Origin: Pseudacidovorax sp. RU35E
GTDB lineage: Bacteria; Pseudomonadota; Gammaproteobacteria; Burkholderiales; Burkholderiaceae_C
NCBI RefSeq assembly: GCF_900156165.1
Contig: NZ_FTMY01000001.1
Span: 124,001-188,000, forward strand
DNA: 64,000 bases
Direction: 5' to 3'
Positions 32,746 to 41,162 of the stretch are shown one piece after another. A model generated the notes under the pieces. That model had not been told where the DNA came from. It did no database searches and worked only from the letters and a program-made list of their open reading frames with translations. Each line of letters opens with the position of its first letter. Within the stretch, counting starts at the first letter, position 1. The position numbers and the translations under genes are program-made.

Positions 32746-33729
32746 CTACTCGATGCGGATGTTGGCGGCCCGCGCCACCGGTTCCCAGCGCGCCCGCTCC
32801 GTACGCGCGAGTTGGCGGAAGGCCTGCGCCGAGCCGCCCTTGGGTTCCGCGCCCATCGCCAGCAGGCGCTCGCGCGTCTCGGGCGCGGCCAGCACCGTGT
32901 TGATCGCACCCGACATGGCCTGCACCAGCGGTGCCGGCGTGCCGCCGCGCATGAAGAAGCCGATGGACGAGGCGCCGTACAGGTCCGGGAAGCCCGACTC
33001 CGCCAGCGTCGGGATGTCCGGCGCCAGGGCCGTGCGCTCGCGGCTGCCGGCAGCCAGAATGCGCACCCGGCCGGCCTGGTGCTGCGTCAGGTAGTCGGAG
33101 ATGACCGAGACGCCCGCCGGCACCTGGTTGCCCATCAGGTCGGTGAGCAGGGGCTGGCCGCCCTTGTAGGCGACGAGCTGCAAGTCCACCTTGGCGAGCT
33201 GGCTCAGCCGCAGCATCAGCAGCGCGCCCACGCTGCCCATGCTGGAGGTGCCGACGCTGGCGCGCAGCGGATCGGCGCGCGCCTGGTCCAGGAAGGCGGC
33301 CAGCGTGCGCGGCCCGGCGGTCGGCACGACCAGCGCATGCGGAATGTGCACGCCGTCGCATACCGGCACCAGGTCGGTCTCGGGGTCGTAGGGCAGCCGG
33401 CTGTACAGGAAGGGAAAGAAGGCCGCCACCGCGATGGGCGCGAACATCACCGTCCCGCCGTCGGGCTCGGTGGTCTTGAGGTACTGGCTGGCGACCAGGC
33501 CGGTGGCGCCGGGCTTGTAGTCGACCAGCACCTGGCGGTTCAGCACGGGCTTGAGCCGCTCGGCGACCAGCCGCGCCACGTTGTCCATGCTCGCGCCCGG
33601 CGGCACGACCACGATGATGCGGACGGTGTCGGGCAATGGCGCGGCCGCACGCCCGGGCCGCGGTGCCCCCAGGGTGGCGGTGGTGGCGGCGGCCGTGGCG
33701 GCCTGCAGGACCTGTCGTCGTGTGGGCAT
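32746..33729 (-). CDS. Bug-type substrate-binding protein
   Basis: 327 residues with a twin-arginine-like start (MPTRRQVLQAATAAATTATL). The ligand loops are VRIIVVVPPGASMDNVARL and VLVDYKPGATGLVASQYL; ILAAGSRERTALAPDIPTLAESGFPDLYG completes the family pattern. It is the last gene of a minus-strand set made of a Bug gene, a FAD-dependent oxidoreductase gene and this one, 44 bases after the oxidoreductase, under the divergent IclR at 36411. Confidence 0.9.
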   Translation of the reverse strand: MPTRRQVLQAATAAATTATLGAPRPGRAAAPLPDTVRIIVVVPPGASMDNVARLVAERLKPVLNRQVLVDYKPGATGLVASQYLKTTEPDGGTVMFAPIAVAAFFPFLYSRLPYDPETDLVPVCDGVHIPHALVVPTAGPRTLAAFLDQARADPLRASVGTSSMGSVGALLMLRLSQLAKVDLQLVAYKGGQPLLTDLMGNQVPAGVSVISDYLTQHQAGRVRILAAGSRERTALAPDIPTLAESGFPDLYGASSIGFFMRGGTPAPLVQAMSGAINTVLAAPETRERLLAMGAEPKGGSAQAFRQLARTERARWEPVARAANIRIE

Positions 33730-33773
33730 GGGTCAGTCTCCTTTGTTCTTCGGCGGTGGCGCGGTGGATGGGT

Positions 33774-35195
33774 TCAGAACAGCGGCTCGGTCCACGCCAG
33801 TTGCTTCGGGCCCACGCCTTCGCGGATGCAGCGCGCCGCCGCCAGGCCGGCGACCTCGCCCGTCTGCGTGCACCAGGGAAAGTTGCGCATCACCATGAAG
33901 ATGGTCTCGAAGGTGAAGGACAGCGAAGCGCCGGTGAGCAGCAGGTTGTTCACCTCGCGCGGCAGGAAGCAGCGGTAGGGCACCTCGAAGCTGTACTTGG
34001 CGTACGCATCCCAGAAGAAGGTCTTGGTCATCGGCCGCGTGACGGCGTCGGCGAAGCGGCGCTCCTCGCGTGCGTCGTCCATCGAGAACACGTACTCGCC
34101 CAGCGGATGGCGCCCATCGCGCACGCCCACGTAGCGGCCCACATGGGCGATGAAGGCGTTCTCGAAACCGGGCACGTACTTGCGCAGGAACTGGGCCTCG
34201 GCATCGATCAGCCGGCGCAGCTCGCGCTTGGCGCGCGAGGCATGCTCGGCATCGTCGTCCATGTGCAGCGCCCATTCGTATGGCACGTTCTGCCACAGGA
34301 TGAAGGTGCCCGGCCCCTGGATCGGGCTCATGTCCACCGTCGGATGGCCGATGTAGTGGTCGCCATACACGCCCTTGTCGGCGAGCCGGGGCCGGTAAAG
34401 CTCGGGCGGGATGTCGCCGGCCGCACGGGCACGGGCGATGAGGCGCTCCAGCCGCGGGTCGTCCGCGGTCTTCTGGTAGGCGGCGGTGCGGGCGAAGTCG
34501 ATGCCGCCCATGATCCACAGCAGGCCGCCGGGCACGGGCCGCGACTGGCCGTCGTGGGCCACCGTCTCGGGCTGGCGGCCGCCGCCGCGCACGAATGGCG
34601 CACCGGCGCGTGCGACCACCTCGGACGTGCCGGTGCCTTCGACGAAGAGCCGGCCGGCGATGGCGCGGCGGCCCTCGACCGTCTCCACGATGGCATGGGT
34701 GATGCGCCGGCCGTCGCCCTCGGCCGCCATGACGACATCGACGAAGGCCGCGCCGTAGAGGGCCTGCACGCCAGCCTCGTCGAGCATGCGCAGCATGACG
34801 TTGCCGGCCCCGTCCGGATTGAAGGAGGTGCGCTGGAAGGCGCTGCCGGGCGGCAGGTAGTAGTCGTAGTGCGCGAGCGGGTTGCCGGCCCAGTCGGGCA
34901 GGCTCTTCTCGTCGGCGGTGTAGAGGCAGCCTTCGCGGTCTAAGCGCGCCATCAGCTCGCTGTGGATGCCGCCCACGCCCGCATTCGCTGCGCCTTGCAG
35001 TCCGCTGGTGTGCACGCCGCCGGGCATGTCGAACTTCTCGACGATGACCACGCTGCAGCCTTCACGGCGTGCGCGAAGCGCCGCGGCAAAACCGCCGGGG
35101 CCGGCGCCGATCACGACCACGTCGGCATCGGCGATGACGGGGATGCCGTCGATCGTGGGGCAGGAAATGTTCTGGGGGCTCATGGCAGCAATCAT
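33774..35195 (-). CDS. FAD-dependent oxidoreductase (FAD_oxidored type)
   Basis: 473 residues from the ATG at 35195; an alternative ATG four codons on (35183) is equally plausible since neither has a good ribosome site. The FAD-binding block DADVVVIGAGPGGFAAALRARREGCSVVIVEKFDMPGGVHTSG (residues 22-65) is followed by a catalytic domain without recognisable cysteine-rich motifs, ending LLLTGASLSFTFETIFMVMRNFPWCTQTGEVAGLAA, the usual C-terminal FAD contact. The substrate is unknown. It lies between two Bug genes, which suggests it oxidises or reduces an imported carboxylate. Confidence 0.82.
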   Translation of the reverse strand: MIAAMSPQNISCPTIDGIPVIADADVVVIGAGPGGFAAALRARREGCSVVIVEKFDMPGGVHTSGLQGAANAGVGGIHSELMARLDREGCLYTADEKSLPDWAGNPLAHYDYYLPPGSAFQRTSFNPDGAGNVMLRMLDEAGVQALYGAAFVDVVMAAEGDGRRITHAIVETVEGRRAIAGRLFVEGTGTSEVVARAGAPFVRGGGRQPETVAHDGQSRPVPGGLLWIMGGIDFARTAAYQKTADDPRLERLIARARAAGDIPPELYRPRLADKGVYGDHYIGHPTVDMSPIQGPGTFILWQNVPYEWALHMDDDAEHASRAKRELRRLIDAEAQFLRKYVPGFENAFIAHVGRYVGVRDGRHPLGEYVFSMDDAREERRFADAVTRPMTKTFFWDAYAKYSFEVPYRCFLPREVNNLLLTGASLSFTFETIFMVMRNFPWCTQTGEVAGLAAARCIREGVGPKQLAWTEPLF

Positions 35196-35298
35196 TCGAA
35201 GGAAAAGGAAGAAGGGCTCCGGCCGCCGATGCCGCGGCCCGGCAGCGGCGCTTGCGTGCGCCGAGCCGTGCGAGAGCGCTGGGCGAAAAGGCGGGGGC

Positions 35299-36321
35299 TC
35301 AGTCGGTCGGCGTGAAGCCGGAGGTGCGCACGATCTCGCCCCAGCGGGTATGCAGGGCCTGAAGGTCGGCGCGGAAGCGCGCGGGGCTCTGGGGCGCCAC
35401 CTCCAGCCCCATCTGCGCGAAACGCGCCTGGGTCTGCGGCAGGGCCAGCATCTGGTGGGTGGACTGCGCCAGCGACGCCACCATCTCGGCCGGCACGCCG
35501 GCCGGCGCATAGAGCGAATACGACTCCTCGATGACGATGTCGGGGAAGCCCGACTCGGCATAGGTCGGCACCGCGGGCAGGAAGCGGAAGCGCTGCGTGC
35601 CCGTGGTGGCGATCAGGCGCAGCCGGCCCGAGGACATCAGCGGCAACGCGTCGGCCGGCGTCAGCACGCCCGCGGCGATCTGGCCGCCCATCAGGTCCTG
35701 CACCAGCGGCGCCATGCCGCGATACGCTGCGTGGGTGAAGTCCATGCCGGCCAGCCGGCCCAGCAGGATGCCGGAGAAGTGCGCACTGGTGCCCGCGCCA
35801 GGCGAGCCGAAGGAGGCCTCCTTGGGGTTGGCCTTGCACCAGGCAATGAACTGCGCCAGGGTGCGGACATCGGCCGGGACCCGCTCGCTGATGGCCAGCA
35901 CGAAGGGAAAGCGCGCCAGCGGCGTCACCGGCACCACGTCCTTCATCGGGTCGTAGCGCAGGTTGCGGTAGATGTGGGGGAACAGCACCATCATCCCGCT
36001 GGGGCTGACCAGCAGGCTGCTGCCGTCGGGCGGTGCCGACTTCACATGCTCGACCGCCAGCCGGCCGCTTGCGCCCACGCGGTTGTCGACGATCACCGTC
36101 TCGGCATGGCGGCCACGCATGTGGTCTGCGAGCAGCCGGGCGGTCACGTCCGCGGAGCCGCCGGTCGCGAAGCCGGTGGTGATGGTGGCCAGCTTCAGCC
36201 GCGGCGCGGCGCCTGCCGGGGCCTCCTGGGCCATGGCGGCAGCGAGGCCGGTGGGCAGAAGGGCGAGGGCGCCGAGGCGCAGCAAAGCGCGCCGATGGAA
36301 CGCGGCAGTGGAATGGGTCAT
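35299..36321 (-). CDS. Bug-type substrate-binding protein
   Basis: 340 residues with an N-terminal signal (RRALLRLGALALLPTGLAAAMAQEA). The ligand loop is ATITTGFATGGSADVTARLL, the second VIVDNRVGASGRLAVEHV, and ATTGTQRFRFLPAVPTYAESGFPDIVIE closes the pattern. It is the first gene of the set before the FAD oxidoreductase and is divergent from the IclR gene at 36411 across 89 bases that carry a perfect 15-base dyad. Confidence 0.9.
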   Translation of the reverse strand: MTHSTAAFHRRALLRLGALALLPTGLAAAMAQEAPAGAAPRLKLATITTGFATGGSADVTARLLADHMRGRHAETVIVDNRVGASGRLAVEHVKSAPPDGSSLLVSPSGMMVLFPHIYRNLRYDPMKDVVPVTPLARFPFVLAISERVPADVRTLAQFIAWCKANPKEASFGSPGAGTSAHFSGILLGRLAGMDFTHAAYRGMAPLVQDLMGGQIAAGVLTPADALPLMSSGRLRLIATTGTQRFRFLPAVPTYAESGFPDIVIEESYSLYAPAGVPAEMVASLAQSTHQMLALPQTQARFAQMGLEVAPQSPARFRADLQALHTRWGEIVRTSGFTPTD

Positions 36322-36392
36322 GGGCGGGTCTTGTCTCCTGGGCTGCGACGTTAAGGGCGCCTGCCCCGGTGCCCTAGCGAAATGCGCGCTTC

Positions 36393-36407
36393 TTACACTG
36401 GGTGTAA
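36393..36407 (+). promoter_or_regulatory. Perfect inverted repeat before the second IclR gene
   Basis: TTACAC-TGG-GTGTAA is a perfect 6-base dyad with a 3-base spacer, ending 3 bases before the IclR ATG. It overlaps a possible -10 box (TACACT, 36394-36399). No ribosome site intervenes. The site is well placed for IclR autorepression and for control of the divergent Bug/oxidoreductase set. Confidence 0.6.
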
Positions 36408-36410
36408 TTC

Positions 36411-37262
36411 ATGGACAGCATCAAGACCATCCGCGCAGTGGAGCGCGCCTTTGAGGTGCTGCGCGCCATCCAGCGCTTTCCCGAGGGTGCCACGCTGGTC
36501 GAGCTGCAGCGGGCGACCGGCCTGTCCGGCCCGACCCTGCTGCGCCTGCTCAAGACGCTGATGGGCCTCAATGCCGTCAGCCGCAGCATGGCCGATCAGC
36601 GCTACCGCAACAGCGTGCAGTTGCACGCGCTCGGCGCGAGCATCCAGCCGCTGGACCGGCTGGCCGACGTGGCCGCGCCCTGGCTGGACCGGCTCTGTCA
36701 GCAGATCGAGTGGCCGTCGGACCTGCTCGTGCACCGCGGCGAAGACGACTTCATGACCGTGCTGGAATCGAGCCTGCGCCAGAGCCCCTTCTATGTGCCC
36801 CGCCGGAGGGGCCGCGTGCGTGTGAACCTGCTGGGCTCGGCCTCGGGCATCGCCTTTCTGTGTGCGTTGCCTTCGGCTCAGCAGCAGGCGCTGATCCGTC
36901 GGGCCCGGGGCGGTGCGGACCTGCACAACACCATGGTGGCGGCGCTGAACGACCTTGCGCAGCATCTGCGCCTGTCCTGGCAGCGCGGATGGGCGCTGCG
37001 GCACCCGCTGTACCGGGGCGGCGGCCATGCGCTGCCGGCGCGCGACGATGGCCTGCAGGCCCTGGCCCTGCCCATCGTGGCGCAGGGGTGCGTGCTGGGG
37101 GCGCTCAACGTCAACTGGAACCGCAAGGCGGCGACGGCCGAGCAGATGGTCGAACGCCACATGCCCGCCCTGCAGGCGGCAGCGTCGGGCATCGCCGCCG
37201 AGGCGGGGCAGATCGGGCTGCTTCAGGACCTGCCAGCACTGCGGGCCGTGCGCAAGGACTAG
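36411..37262 (+). CDS. IclR-family transcriptional regulator
   Basis: 283 residues. The DNA-binding part (TIRAVERAFEVLRAIQRFPEGATLVELQRATGLSGPTLLRLLKTLMGLNAV, residues 5-55) precedes an IclR effector domain, which ends NWNRKAATAEQMVERHMPALQAAASGIAAEAG. It diverges from the Bug/FAD-oxidoreductase set and likely controls it. As with the IclR gene at 10406, a perfect palindrome replaces the normal ribosome-binding site in front of the start codon. Confidence 0.9.
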   Translation: MDSIKTIRAVERAFEVLRAIQRFPEGATLVELQRATGLSGPTLLRLLKTLMGLNAVSRSMADQRYRNSVQLHALGASIQPLDRLADVAAPWLDRLCQQIEWPSDLLVHRGEDDFMTVLESSLRQSPFYVPRRRGRVRVNLLGSASGIAFLCALPSAQQQALIRRARGGADLHNTMVAALNDLAQHLRLSWQRGWALRHPLYRGGGHALPARDDGLQALALPIVAQGCVLGALNVNWNRKAATAEQMVERHMPALQAAASGIAAEAGQIGLLQDLPALRAVRKD

Positions 37263-37300
37263 CCGCGCAACAGGCCTGCGACCTGCACCGACCGGCAGCC

Positions 37301-38242
37301 TCAGCGCGACAGGCGCAGCGCCTCGGCCAGCCGGTCGAGCACATCCACGTACAGCGTCGCCACCTTGCGGACCATGAGCACGAGCTGCGTGGCGGGCAGC
37401 GGCTGGCGCGTGCGCACGATGCGCAGCCGACCCGCCGCGATCTCGGCCTCGGCCGCCTGTGCAGGCACCACGGCCAGGCCCAGGCCCGCCACGGCGAACT
37501 GCACGTTGGCTTCCAGCGAGTTCGATTCGATGGTCGGCACAGGCGCCGCCTGACCGCCGGCCTTGAACATCTGGTCCACCGAGGTGCGCAGGTGCGTGCC
37601 CGTGTGGGGCAGGATCCACGGCAGGGTGCCCAGCGCCTCCCAGTCGTAGGGCCTGCGCCCCGGCAGCCGAAGCCCGCGGGCGGCGACGACCACCATCTGC
37701 ACCTCGCCGCAGGCCTGCAGCGAGAGCATGCCCAGGTCCAGGCCCGCGACTGCCTGCGGCGCATAGAGCGCGAGCACGGCATCGATGTCGCCGCGCAGCA
37801 GCAGCTCGATCAGCGCATGGAGGCGCCCCTCATGCACCTGAACCAGCGGCCCCGGCGGCGGCGCCGCGGCGCGCAGTCGCGCGAGTACGTCGGGCGCCAC
37901 ATGGGCGGCGATGAAGGGCGGCATGCCCAGACGCAGCAGCGGCGTCTGTGCGGGCGAGGTGTCGGCCATGTCGCGCCGCAATGAATCCAGCTCGCCCAGC
38001 AGCAGGCGCGCATGGCGGGCCATCTTCAGGCCCGCCGCGGTCGGCGTCATGCCAGCCGACGAGCGATCGAACAGCTGGATGCCGAGCGCCGACTCCAGCT
38101 CGCGCAGCGACTTGCTGAGCGCAGCCCGGGTCACATGCAGCTGCTGCGCGGCCACGCCCAGATTGCCCGACTGCACGAGCGCCACAACGAGTTCGAGTTG
38201 ATGGAAGCGAAGGCGCCGTGCCAGCGAGATCGGCAAGGTCAT
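37301..38242 (-). CDS. LysR-family transcriptional regulator
   Basis: 313 residues. The winged helix is RLRFHQLELVVALVQSGNLGVAAQQLHVTRAALSKSLRELESAL, and the effector domain resembles the GbpR/CbbR-like set that pairs with Bug genes. It is divergent from the Bug/SnoaL pair starting at 38351. The intergenic region has an AACC-AGC-GGTT inverted repeat at 38254-38264, a candidate part of its operator. Confidence 0.9.
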   Translation of the reverse strand: MTLPISLARRLRFHQLELVVALVQSGNLGVAAQQLHVTRAALSKSLRELESALGIQLFDRSSAGMTPTAAGLKMARHARLLLGELDSLRRDMADTSPAQTPLLRLGMPPFIAAHVAPDVLARLRAAAPPPGPLVQVHEGRLHALIELLLRGDIDAVLALYAPQAVAGLDLGMLSLQACGEVQMVVVAARGLRLPGRRPYDWEALGTLPWILPHTGTHLRTSVDQMFKAGGQAAPVPTIESNSLEANVQFAVAGLGLAVVPAQAAEAEIAAGRLRIVRTRQPLPATQLVLMVRKVATLYVDVLDRLAEALRLSR

Positions 38243-38350
38243 CGGAGGATGTTAACCAGCGGTTGATGGCGGGGCCGATTTGTCGATGGCAAGCGGGAGA
38301 TGGGCTGCCTACGATCCCGGCACCAAGAAAAGAACACGGAGACATCGTGC

Positions 38351-39355
38351 ATGCCTGACCCCACCGCTGCTGCGCCGCATCGGCGCGCCTTCCTCGCCGG
38401 CGGCCTCGCGCTGGCCGCCTGCTCGCCCCGCTGGGCCTTCGCGCAGGGCTTCCCCATTGCGGGGCGCCCGATCCGCATCGTCATTCCAGCGCCACCGGGC
38501 GGGCCGGCCGACATCCTGGGTCGCGCACTCGGCGCCCACCTGAGTGCGCAACTGGACAACGTGCCCGTCATCGTGGAGAGCAAGCCGGGCGGCGCGAGCG
38601 TGCCCGCCGCACTGGCCGTGGCGCGTGCGCCCGCGGACGGCCACACGCTCTTCCTGGGCCTGAACACGACGCACACGCAGGTGCCGCACATGTTCGCCAA
38701 GCCGCCCTACGACCCGTTCAAGGACTTCACGCCCATCACGCAGATCTACCGCAATGGCGGCGTGCTGGTGGCCCATCCCTCGGTGCCGGCGAACGACCTC
38801 AAGTCGCTGATCCAGCTCAGTCGCGACGCGGCCCAGCCGGTGCCGGCCGGCTCGCCCGGGCCGGGCACCAACGGGCACCTCTACATCGAGATGCTCAACC
38901 AGCAGTACGGTGCGCGGCTGAACCATGTGCCCTACAAGGGCTCGGCCGATGCGATGCGCGATCTGCTGGGCGGCTTCATCCAGGTGCAGTTCGATTCGCC
39001 GACGACCTCGCTGCCGCACCTGCGCAGCGGCCGGCTCAAGGTGCTGGCGGTGACAGGGCCGACGCGCATCCGCGAACTGCCGGACGTGCAGACGGGCCGC
39101 GAGCAGGGCTTTCCGGCGCTGGACGTGGCCGGCTGGATGGGCTTCTTCGGGCCTGCGGGCCTGCCGCCCGACGTGCTCGCCAGGCTCAATGCGGCGCTGG
39201 TGGCGGCGATCCGCGCGCCGGAGATCAAGGCGCAGTTCGAGCCGCTCGGCCTGGAGCTGACGGGCACCAGCGTCGAGGAATTCCGCCGCATCGTCAGCGA
39301 CGACTACCAGGCCTGGGGCCGCATCATCCGGCAGACGGGTGTGCGGCTGGATTGA
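38351..39355 (+). CDS. Bug-type substrate-binding protein
   Basis: 334 residues from the ATG at 38351. The signal region HRRAFLAGGLALAACSPRWAFAQ contains a possible lipobox (LAAC). The ligand loops PIRIVIPAPPGGPADILGRAL and VIVESKPGGASVPAALAV and the block NHVPYKGSADAMRDLLGGFIQVQFD mark the family. A SnoaL-like gene follows 16 bases later, so the two are probably co-transcribed and controlled by the divergent LysR. Confidence 0.9.
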   Translation: MPDPTAAAPHRRAFLAGGLALAACSPRWAFAQGFPIAGRPIRIVIPAPPGGPADILGRALGAHLSAQLDNVPVIVESKPGGASVPAALAVARAPADGHTLFLGLNTTHTQVPHMFAKPPYDPFKDFTPITQIYRNGGVLVAHPSVPANDLKSLIQLSRDAAQPVPAGSPGPGTNGHLYIEMLNQQYGARLNHVPYKGSADAMRDLLGGFIQVQFDSPTTSLPHLRSGRLKVLAVTGPTRIRELPDVQTGREQGFPALDVAGWMGFFGPAGLPPDVLARLNAALVAAIRAPEIKAQFEPLGLELTGTSVEEFRRIVSDDYQAWGRIIRQTGVRLD

Positions 39356-39371
39356 CTTTCAAACTGACCCC

Positions 39372-40058
39372 ATGACGCATTCCGTGAACCAAGACCTCGA
39401 AGCCCTGCAACGTCGCATCGACCTGCTGGAGCGGCGCATTGCCCGCGCCGAAGACACCGAGGCCATCGAGCGCCTCACCCGCATGTACGGCTACTACCTC
39501 GACAAGGCGCTCTGGTCCGAGATCATCGACCTGTTCACCGAGGACTGCAGCGTGGAGATCTCGGCCCTTGGCGTGTACGTCGGCCGCGACCGTGCCGCGC
39601 AGCTGTTCCGCGACATCCTGGGCAAGGGCCCGGCCATGAGCGACGAGAACGGGCTGGTGTGGGGGCGCCTCTACAACCACCTGATCGTGCAGGGCATCGT
39701 GCACCTGGACGAGGACGGCCTTGGCGCCAGCGGCCGGTGGCGCTGCTTCATGCAGATCGCCGAGTTCGGCGCCAAGGCGACGTGGGGCGAGGGCCCCTAC
39801 GAGATCCGCTACCGCAAGGAAGGCGGCGTGTGGAAGCTGCACCGCCTGCACTTCTACCGCACCTACCACACGCCCTTCGACGAGGGCTGGGCGAAGGCAC
39901 GCTCACCCCAGGGCGACCTGCGCCTGCGGCACCAGCCCGACCTGCCGCCCACGGTGGACTACGAGCCCTATCCCGCGGCCTTCGTGCCCCGCTTCCACTA
40001 CCCGAATCCGGTGTCGGGCAGCCGGGCCCACACGCGCGACGACATCGAGGCGGTCTGA
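39372..40058 (+). CDS. SnoaL/NTF2-like protein
   Basis: 228 residues. A short coiled-coil start (LEALQRRIDLLERRIARAED) leads into a SnoaL-like cone: IERLTRMYGYYLDKALWSEIIDLFTEDCSVEI, GLGASGRWRCFMQIAEFGAKATWGEGPYEIRYRKEGGVWKLHRLHF. The family holds small-molecule isomerases, dehydratases and hydroxylating enzymes, and the His/Tyr-rich LHFYRTYHTPF tail is in the usual pocket position. The exact reaction is not clear. Its pairing with a Bug protein suggests a step in the breakdown of an imported compound. Confidence 0.75.
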   Translation: MTHSVNQDLEALQRRIDLLERRIARAEDTEAIERLTRMYGYYLDKALWSEIIDLFTEDCSVEISALGVYVGRDRAAQLFRDILGKGPAMSDENGLVWGRLYNHLIVQGIVHLDEDGLGASGRWRCFMQIAEFGAKATWGEGPYEIRYRKEGGVWKLHRLHFYRTYHTPFDEGWAKARSPQGDLRLRHQPDLPPTVDYEPYPAAFVPRFHYPNPVSGSRAHTRDDIEAV

Positions 40059-40313
40059 GGCTTCGGCCGCGGTTCCCAGCAGCCCTGACGTACCGCACAT
40101 CGATCCTCTCGCCCATCCGCGCAATGCGCCCCAAGCGCGTGCGCGATGCCCCGGCATGGGGAGCCGCAAGGTTCATCGCACGGGCCAGGGGTGGACGGAT
40201 GCACGGATCCCGCCCCGCCGCTGCCTGGATTGCGGGCATGACTCCTGCATGCCGGCCGGGCCTCCACGTCGCCCATCGTCGGCCGCGCCAAAGCCCGAAG
40301 CCTCGCCTTGAAA
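40059..40313. other. Gene-free stretch before the GntR operon
   Basis: Between the SnoaL-like stop and the GntR promoter lie about 255 bases in which I see no credible gene, terminator hairpin or repeat. Short frames here have no ribosome sites and no recognisable products. Confidence 0.6.
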
Positions 40314-40350
40314 TGTCTTATTGACAGAACAATAAAACGGATCCTACGAT
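40314..40350 (+). promoter_or_regulatory. Strong sigma-70 promoter and dyad for the GntR gene
   Basis: A consensus TTGACA (40321-40326) and TACGAT (40345-40350) are 18 bases apart. The predicted transcript start, about 40357, is only 2 bases before the ATG at 40359, so the message may be leaderless; no Shine-Dalgarno sequence is present. A perfect dyad TTATTG-N6-CAATAA (40318-40335) overlaps the -35 box, and TGTC-N5-GACA (40314-40326) interlocks with it: likely operators for the GntR product. Confidence 0.7.
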
Positions 40351-40358
40351 CATTTCCC

Positions 40359-41138
40359 ATGTCCTCGGCGCTGCCGCTTCCCAAGTACCACCGCATCTAC
40401 CTCGTGCTCCGGCAGCAGCTGGAGGAGGGCGCTTTCGAAGCGGGACTGCCGGGCGAACATGCCCTGATGGAGCAGTTCGAGGTGTCGCGGGTCACGGTGC
40501 GCAAGGCGCTGGAGCGGCTGTCCGACGAGGGCCTGATCAAGCGCGAACCCGGCCGCGGCACCCGGCCCACGACGGCCAATGCCTCCGTCGCCGCACCCGA
40601 CCGCACGCCGCTCACCGGCCTGCTCGAGAACCTCGTCACCATGGGCCTGAAGACCTCGGTGAAGGTGCTCGATGTGGCGGGCATCACCGCCTCCGAGGCG
40701 GTGGCGCAGGCACTGGGCATTCCGATCGGGGCCGAGGTGCAGAAGGCGGTGCGGGTGCGCAGCACGCGCGAAGGGCCGCTGTCGCTCATCACCACCTACG
40801 TGCCCCAGGCGCTGGCGCAGGGCTTCGGCCGCCGCGAGCTGGCGCGCAAGCCCATCCTGCTGCTGCTGGAGGAGTCGGGCGTGCGCGTGGGTCGGGCCCA
40901 CCAGAGCATCTCGGCCCGGCTGGCCGACGCCCACACGGCCGAGCACCTCGACGTGTCGGTCGGCACGGCGCTGCTGGCCGTGCGCCGCCTCATCTACGAC
41001 GTGGACGACCGGCCCGTGCAGTGGCTGCACGGCCTGTACCGGCCTGACCGCTACGAGTACCAGATGGAGCTGTCCCGCGTTGGCGACATCGACGCCAAGG
41101 TGTGGGTCAGCAAGGACGCTTCCGCCCGCTTTTCCTGA
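40359..41138 (+). CDS. GntR-family regulator with UTRA domain (HutC type)
   Basis: 259 residues from the ATG at 40359. The GntR winged helix (KYHRIYLVLRQQLEEGAFEAGLPGEHALMEQFEVSRVTVRKALERLSDEGLIKREPGRGT, residues 9-68) is followed by a UTRA ligand domain similar to chorismate lyase (TGLLENLVTMG ... RLIYDVDDRPVQWLHGLYRPDRYEYQMEL). It begins the 40359-54250 unit and lies 24 bases before the transporter binding-protein gene, so it probably senses the imported compound or a product. A 17-codon upstream extension from 40308 would run through the promoter and is rejected. Confidence 0.9.
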   Translation: MSSALPLPKYHRIYLVLRQQLEEGAFEAGLPGEHALMEQFEVSRVTVRKALERLSDEGLIKREPGRGTRPTTANASVAAPDRTPLTGLLENLVTMGLKTSVKVLDVAGITASEAVAQALGIPIGAEVQKAVRVRSTREGPLSLITTYVPQALAQGFGRRELARKPILLLLEESGVRVGRAHQSISARLADAHTAEHLDVSVGTALLAVRRLIYDVDDRPVQWLHGLYRPDRYEYQMELSRVGDIDAKVWVSKDASARFS

Positions 41139-41162
41139 CATCGACCCACGAAGGAGTTCGCC

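Noticed and set aside
40308-40358. 17-codon N-terminal extension of the GntR protein
   Set aside because: The stretch contains a consensus promoter and dyads, so it cannot also be translated from the same transcript start.
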